DNA from: Methanocalculus sp. MSAO_Arc2
GTDB taxonomy: Archaea > Halobacteriota > Methanomicrobia > Methanomicrobiales > Methanocorpusculaceae
Reading direction: 5' to 3'
DNA: 64,000 nt
Assembly (NCBI GenBank): GCA_003838065.1
Contig: QZAC01000107.1
Coordinates: 21,113-85,112, forward strand
In this document: positions 62,559-64,000 of the stretch, in pieces
How positions within the stretch are numbered: position 1 is the stretch's first letter
Layout of the letters: every line of letters begins with the position of its first letter
Program-made: the position numbers and the translations under genes
The notes under the pieces: model-generated
What the model was told of the DNA's origin: nothing
Database searches by the model: none
The model's input: the letters and a program-made list of their open reading frames with translations, nothing else

Positions 62559-63395
62559 TTGCAGCAGCTGACTACCATCGCCCGGCGAGTTGATCCGGAG
62601 TACCCCACCAACCGGGCAATCATCATCCTGACACTCGTCATCACAGCCATGGCTGCCGCTGCATCGCTTTTCATGGGTCAAGCCCCGATTGAAAGTATCA
62701 TCTCCGGGCTGATCGCAGGGTTAGCCGTCTTCCTTGCATGGGCCATTGCAAGGGAGCTTGACCCGGATTCAGAGTATGCTGCATTCCTGCCTGCTCTGAT
62801 ATGCATTTGTCTTCTCATCTTCTTCCCACAGCCCGGGGTCCTGACCGCTCTCTTCCTGCTGCTGCTTCTCCGGATAATAAACCGGACAACCGGCCAGCCA
62901 GCCGGGGTGCTTGACTCCGCAGCCCTGCTCCTGCTGGCAGGCTGGCTGGTTCTGGGAGGGTTCTGGGTGGCTGGACCGGCAGCTATCGTGGCCTTCATCC
63001 TCGACAGGCGGCTGAACGATCCAAATCACCGCCAGGGCTGGTTCGCTGTCATTGCATTCCTCGGAATGTTGGGAATACTACTTTATGGGAACGTTCCTCG
63101 TATGATTCCACCCGATTCCTCTGCCATATCCTGGCTCTTTCTTCTTGCGCCCCTCCTCTTCCTTTCAGTTATCCAGAGGTCAGGCCGGGTTCGATCCCCG
63201 GGTGATCAAACTGGCGAACCCCTTGATACAGGAAGGGTTCAGGCGGCCAGGGTTCTCTTTCTCTCTGTTGTGATGCTGGCAATAGCAACCGGTGGCAGCG
63301 GGATCATGGCTATACTGCTTGTGCCGTGGGCAGGCCTGGTCGGTCTTGGGATGTATGGGATGTATATCCGGGTGCAGGGAACTGCATGTCACTGA
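62559..63395 (+). CDS. Polytopic membrane protein of unknown function
   Basis: A 278-residue protein with about nine hydrophobic helices, several Pro/Gly rich. TTG start with GAGGAGGCGG about 8-15 bases upstream. Charged motifs at loops (ARELDPDSEYAAF and DRRLNDPNHRQGW) are conserved-looking, but I do not recognise the family. It stands alone, 164 bases from the ferredoxin-like gene. The 203 bases after it show no gene. Confidence 0.6.
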   Translation: MQQLTTIARRVDPEYPTNRAIIILTLVITAMAAAASLFMGQAPIESIISGLIAGLAVFLAWAIARELDPDSEYAAFLPALICICLLIFFPQPGVLTALFLLLLLRIINRTTGQPAGVLDSAALLLLAGWLVLGGFWVAGPAAIVAFILDRRLNDPNHRQGWFAVIAFLGMLGILLYGNVPRMIPPDSSAISWLFLLAPLLFLSVIQRSGRVRSPGDQTGEPLDTGRVQAARVLFLSVVMLAIATGGSGIMAILLVPWAGLVGLGMYGMYIRVQGTACH

Positions 63396-63598
63396 ACTCC
63401 TGGGATAAATCTCTGACTTGTAGTGGCTTCTGGGTTTTATTGCCAACTTTTCCCGGGCTGCAATCCTATTTGAAGAGTTGGTGTATCAAGAGGCTGGAAC
63501 ATATCGTTCTGATCAGGGGAGAAGAGCATGAGGGAAGGGGGAGTAGCACCCAACCGTCATAGGACGCCAAAATACGGCCCCTCTCAATGACGAATCCA

Positions 63599-64000
63599 TT
63601 ATCGGAGTCTTCTTCTCCACACCTGTATCCTCATTTCGCACTCTGCCCTTGGGAGCCAGCGCTTTCCCTTTAACATTCTCTCCAGAGCATTGGCTCCTTC
63701 AGGAGGAACGAGCAGTCTTCTGTTCACCAGATGATCGAGAAGCCAGAGCGTTCCATGGCAGGTGATTTGGTGAGCTTCAGCAAACGTTCTCAGGGCTCCA
63801 TCACCTGATATCAGGATTCCGTCATACTTGACCGAAAAGAGATAGGCAGAGAGGTCTTTGGGAGAGAGTTCAGGGTGTATCTCCATGATTTCCATAATCC
63901 TGATTAATTCATCTGGTTCAAGCTCATTGATACTGATTCCAAGTTCTTGTAACTGAGTGCGGGTATATGATCGGTTGATCTCCTCATCGGCGATGATATC
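63599..64000 (-). CDS. PIN-domain protein, C-terminal part (cut by window edge)
   Basis: The open frame continues through the right edge without a start, so only the last 133 codons are seen. It reads FSVKYDGILISGDGALRTFA with the conserved acidic residue near the end of PIN domains, followed by CHGTLWLLDHLVNRRLL, a pattern common in VapC-like/DUF3368-type nucleases. An RNase toxin or a related nuclease is possible. The antitoxin, if any, would be outside the window. Confidence 0.6.
   Translation of the reverse strand, partial: DIIADEEINRSYTRTQLQELGISINELEPDELIRIMEIMEIHPELSPKDLSAYLFSVKYDGILISGDGALRTFAEAHQITCHGTLWLLDHLVNRRLLVPPEGANALERMLKGKRWLPRAECEMRIQVWRRRLR

Noticed and set aside
1..64000. 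CRISPR array, integrase, phage or plasmid module
   Set aside because: I looked for regularly spaced repeats of 25-40 bases, cas genes, tyrosine or serine recombinases and phage structural genes and saw none; only decayed mobile fragments are present.

Overview
The window is a gene-dense stretch of an archaeal, methanogen chromosome, most likely from the class Methanomicrobia and probably the order Methanomicrobiales. Archaeal markers are a membrane-anchored LonB protease, a thermosome, LSm and L37e proteins, Nob1, GfcR, an archaeal initiator tRNA-Met, TATA-type promoters and poly-T terminators. Methanogen markers are a coenzyme M biosynthesis cluster with cysteate synthase, a thiol:fumarate reductase (TfrAB) and a DUF1894 protein. 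Cysteate synthase and a complete ruvCAB operon narrow it towards Methanomicrobia/Methanomicrobiales. The species cannot be fixed from sequence alone.

Layout. 1-6.8 kb: TldD/PmbA-like fragment and lonB leftward; prs-rtcA-nob1, gfcR and the thermosome rightward. 6.9-8.5 kb: a HAD phosphatase, a decayed transposase end and tRNA-Ser(CGA). 8.5-16.2 kb: sensory and envelope genes (Cache lipoprotein, META lipoprotein, wHTH-PAS regulator, CARDB-type surface protein plus RND/MMPL exporter). 16.3-20.5 kb: FKBP, an orphan DNA methyltransferase, an Lhr-like helicase, thioredoxin and initiator tRNA. 20.6-32.5 kb: housekeeping (lsm-L37e-purF, PUA protein, sepF-zpr1-gntP, Rsm22, purM, lysC, tfrAB). 32.5-38.3 kb: a redox and oxidative-stress region (glutaredoxin-thioredoxin reductase fusion, rubrerythrin, RadC, flavoprotein, zinc ribbon, 41-residue desulforedoxin, CMD protein, peroxiredoxin). 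38.4-43.5 kb: SRAP, ADP-ribosylglycohydrolase, and argC-CBS-argJ-argB. 43.5-49.4 kb: phosphate transporter, flavoprotein, DUF1894, YwbE, a candidate structured RNA and ruvCAB. 49.4-55.6 kb: a dead ATPase fragment, then six tightly coupled genes for coenzyme M synthesis and probable accessory NTPases. 55.6-64 kb: AEC permease, twin iron-sulfur flavoproteins, an MNT-HEPN pair with a frameshifted HEPN, moaDE, larE with a ferredoxin-like protein, an orphan membrane protein and a partial PIN-domain gene.

The most interesting parts are: (i) the coenzyme M cluster, where an ABC-type ATPase without a permease, a HypB/CobW-like GTPase and an Fe-S protein are coupled by stop/start overlaps or a few bases to a DUF39 sulfurtransferase (probable ComF), cysteate synthase and fused ComDE, suggesting an undescribed metal, cluster or sulfur delivery system; (ii) a bacterial-type RuvABC resolvasome in an archaeon; (iii) an intergenic RNA candidate at 47117-47190 with two perfect crossing helices, which is pseudoknot topology; (iv) a glutaredoxin-thioredoxin reductase fusion. 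Many operons use 4-base ATGA/GTGA/TTGA overlaps, which guided start choices. All functions are read from motifs and remembered families; no database search was run.
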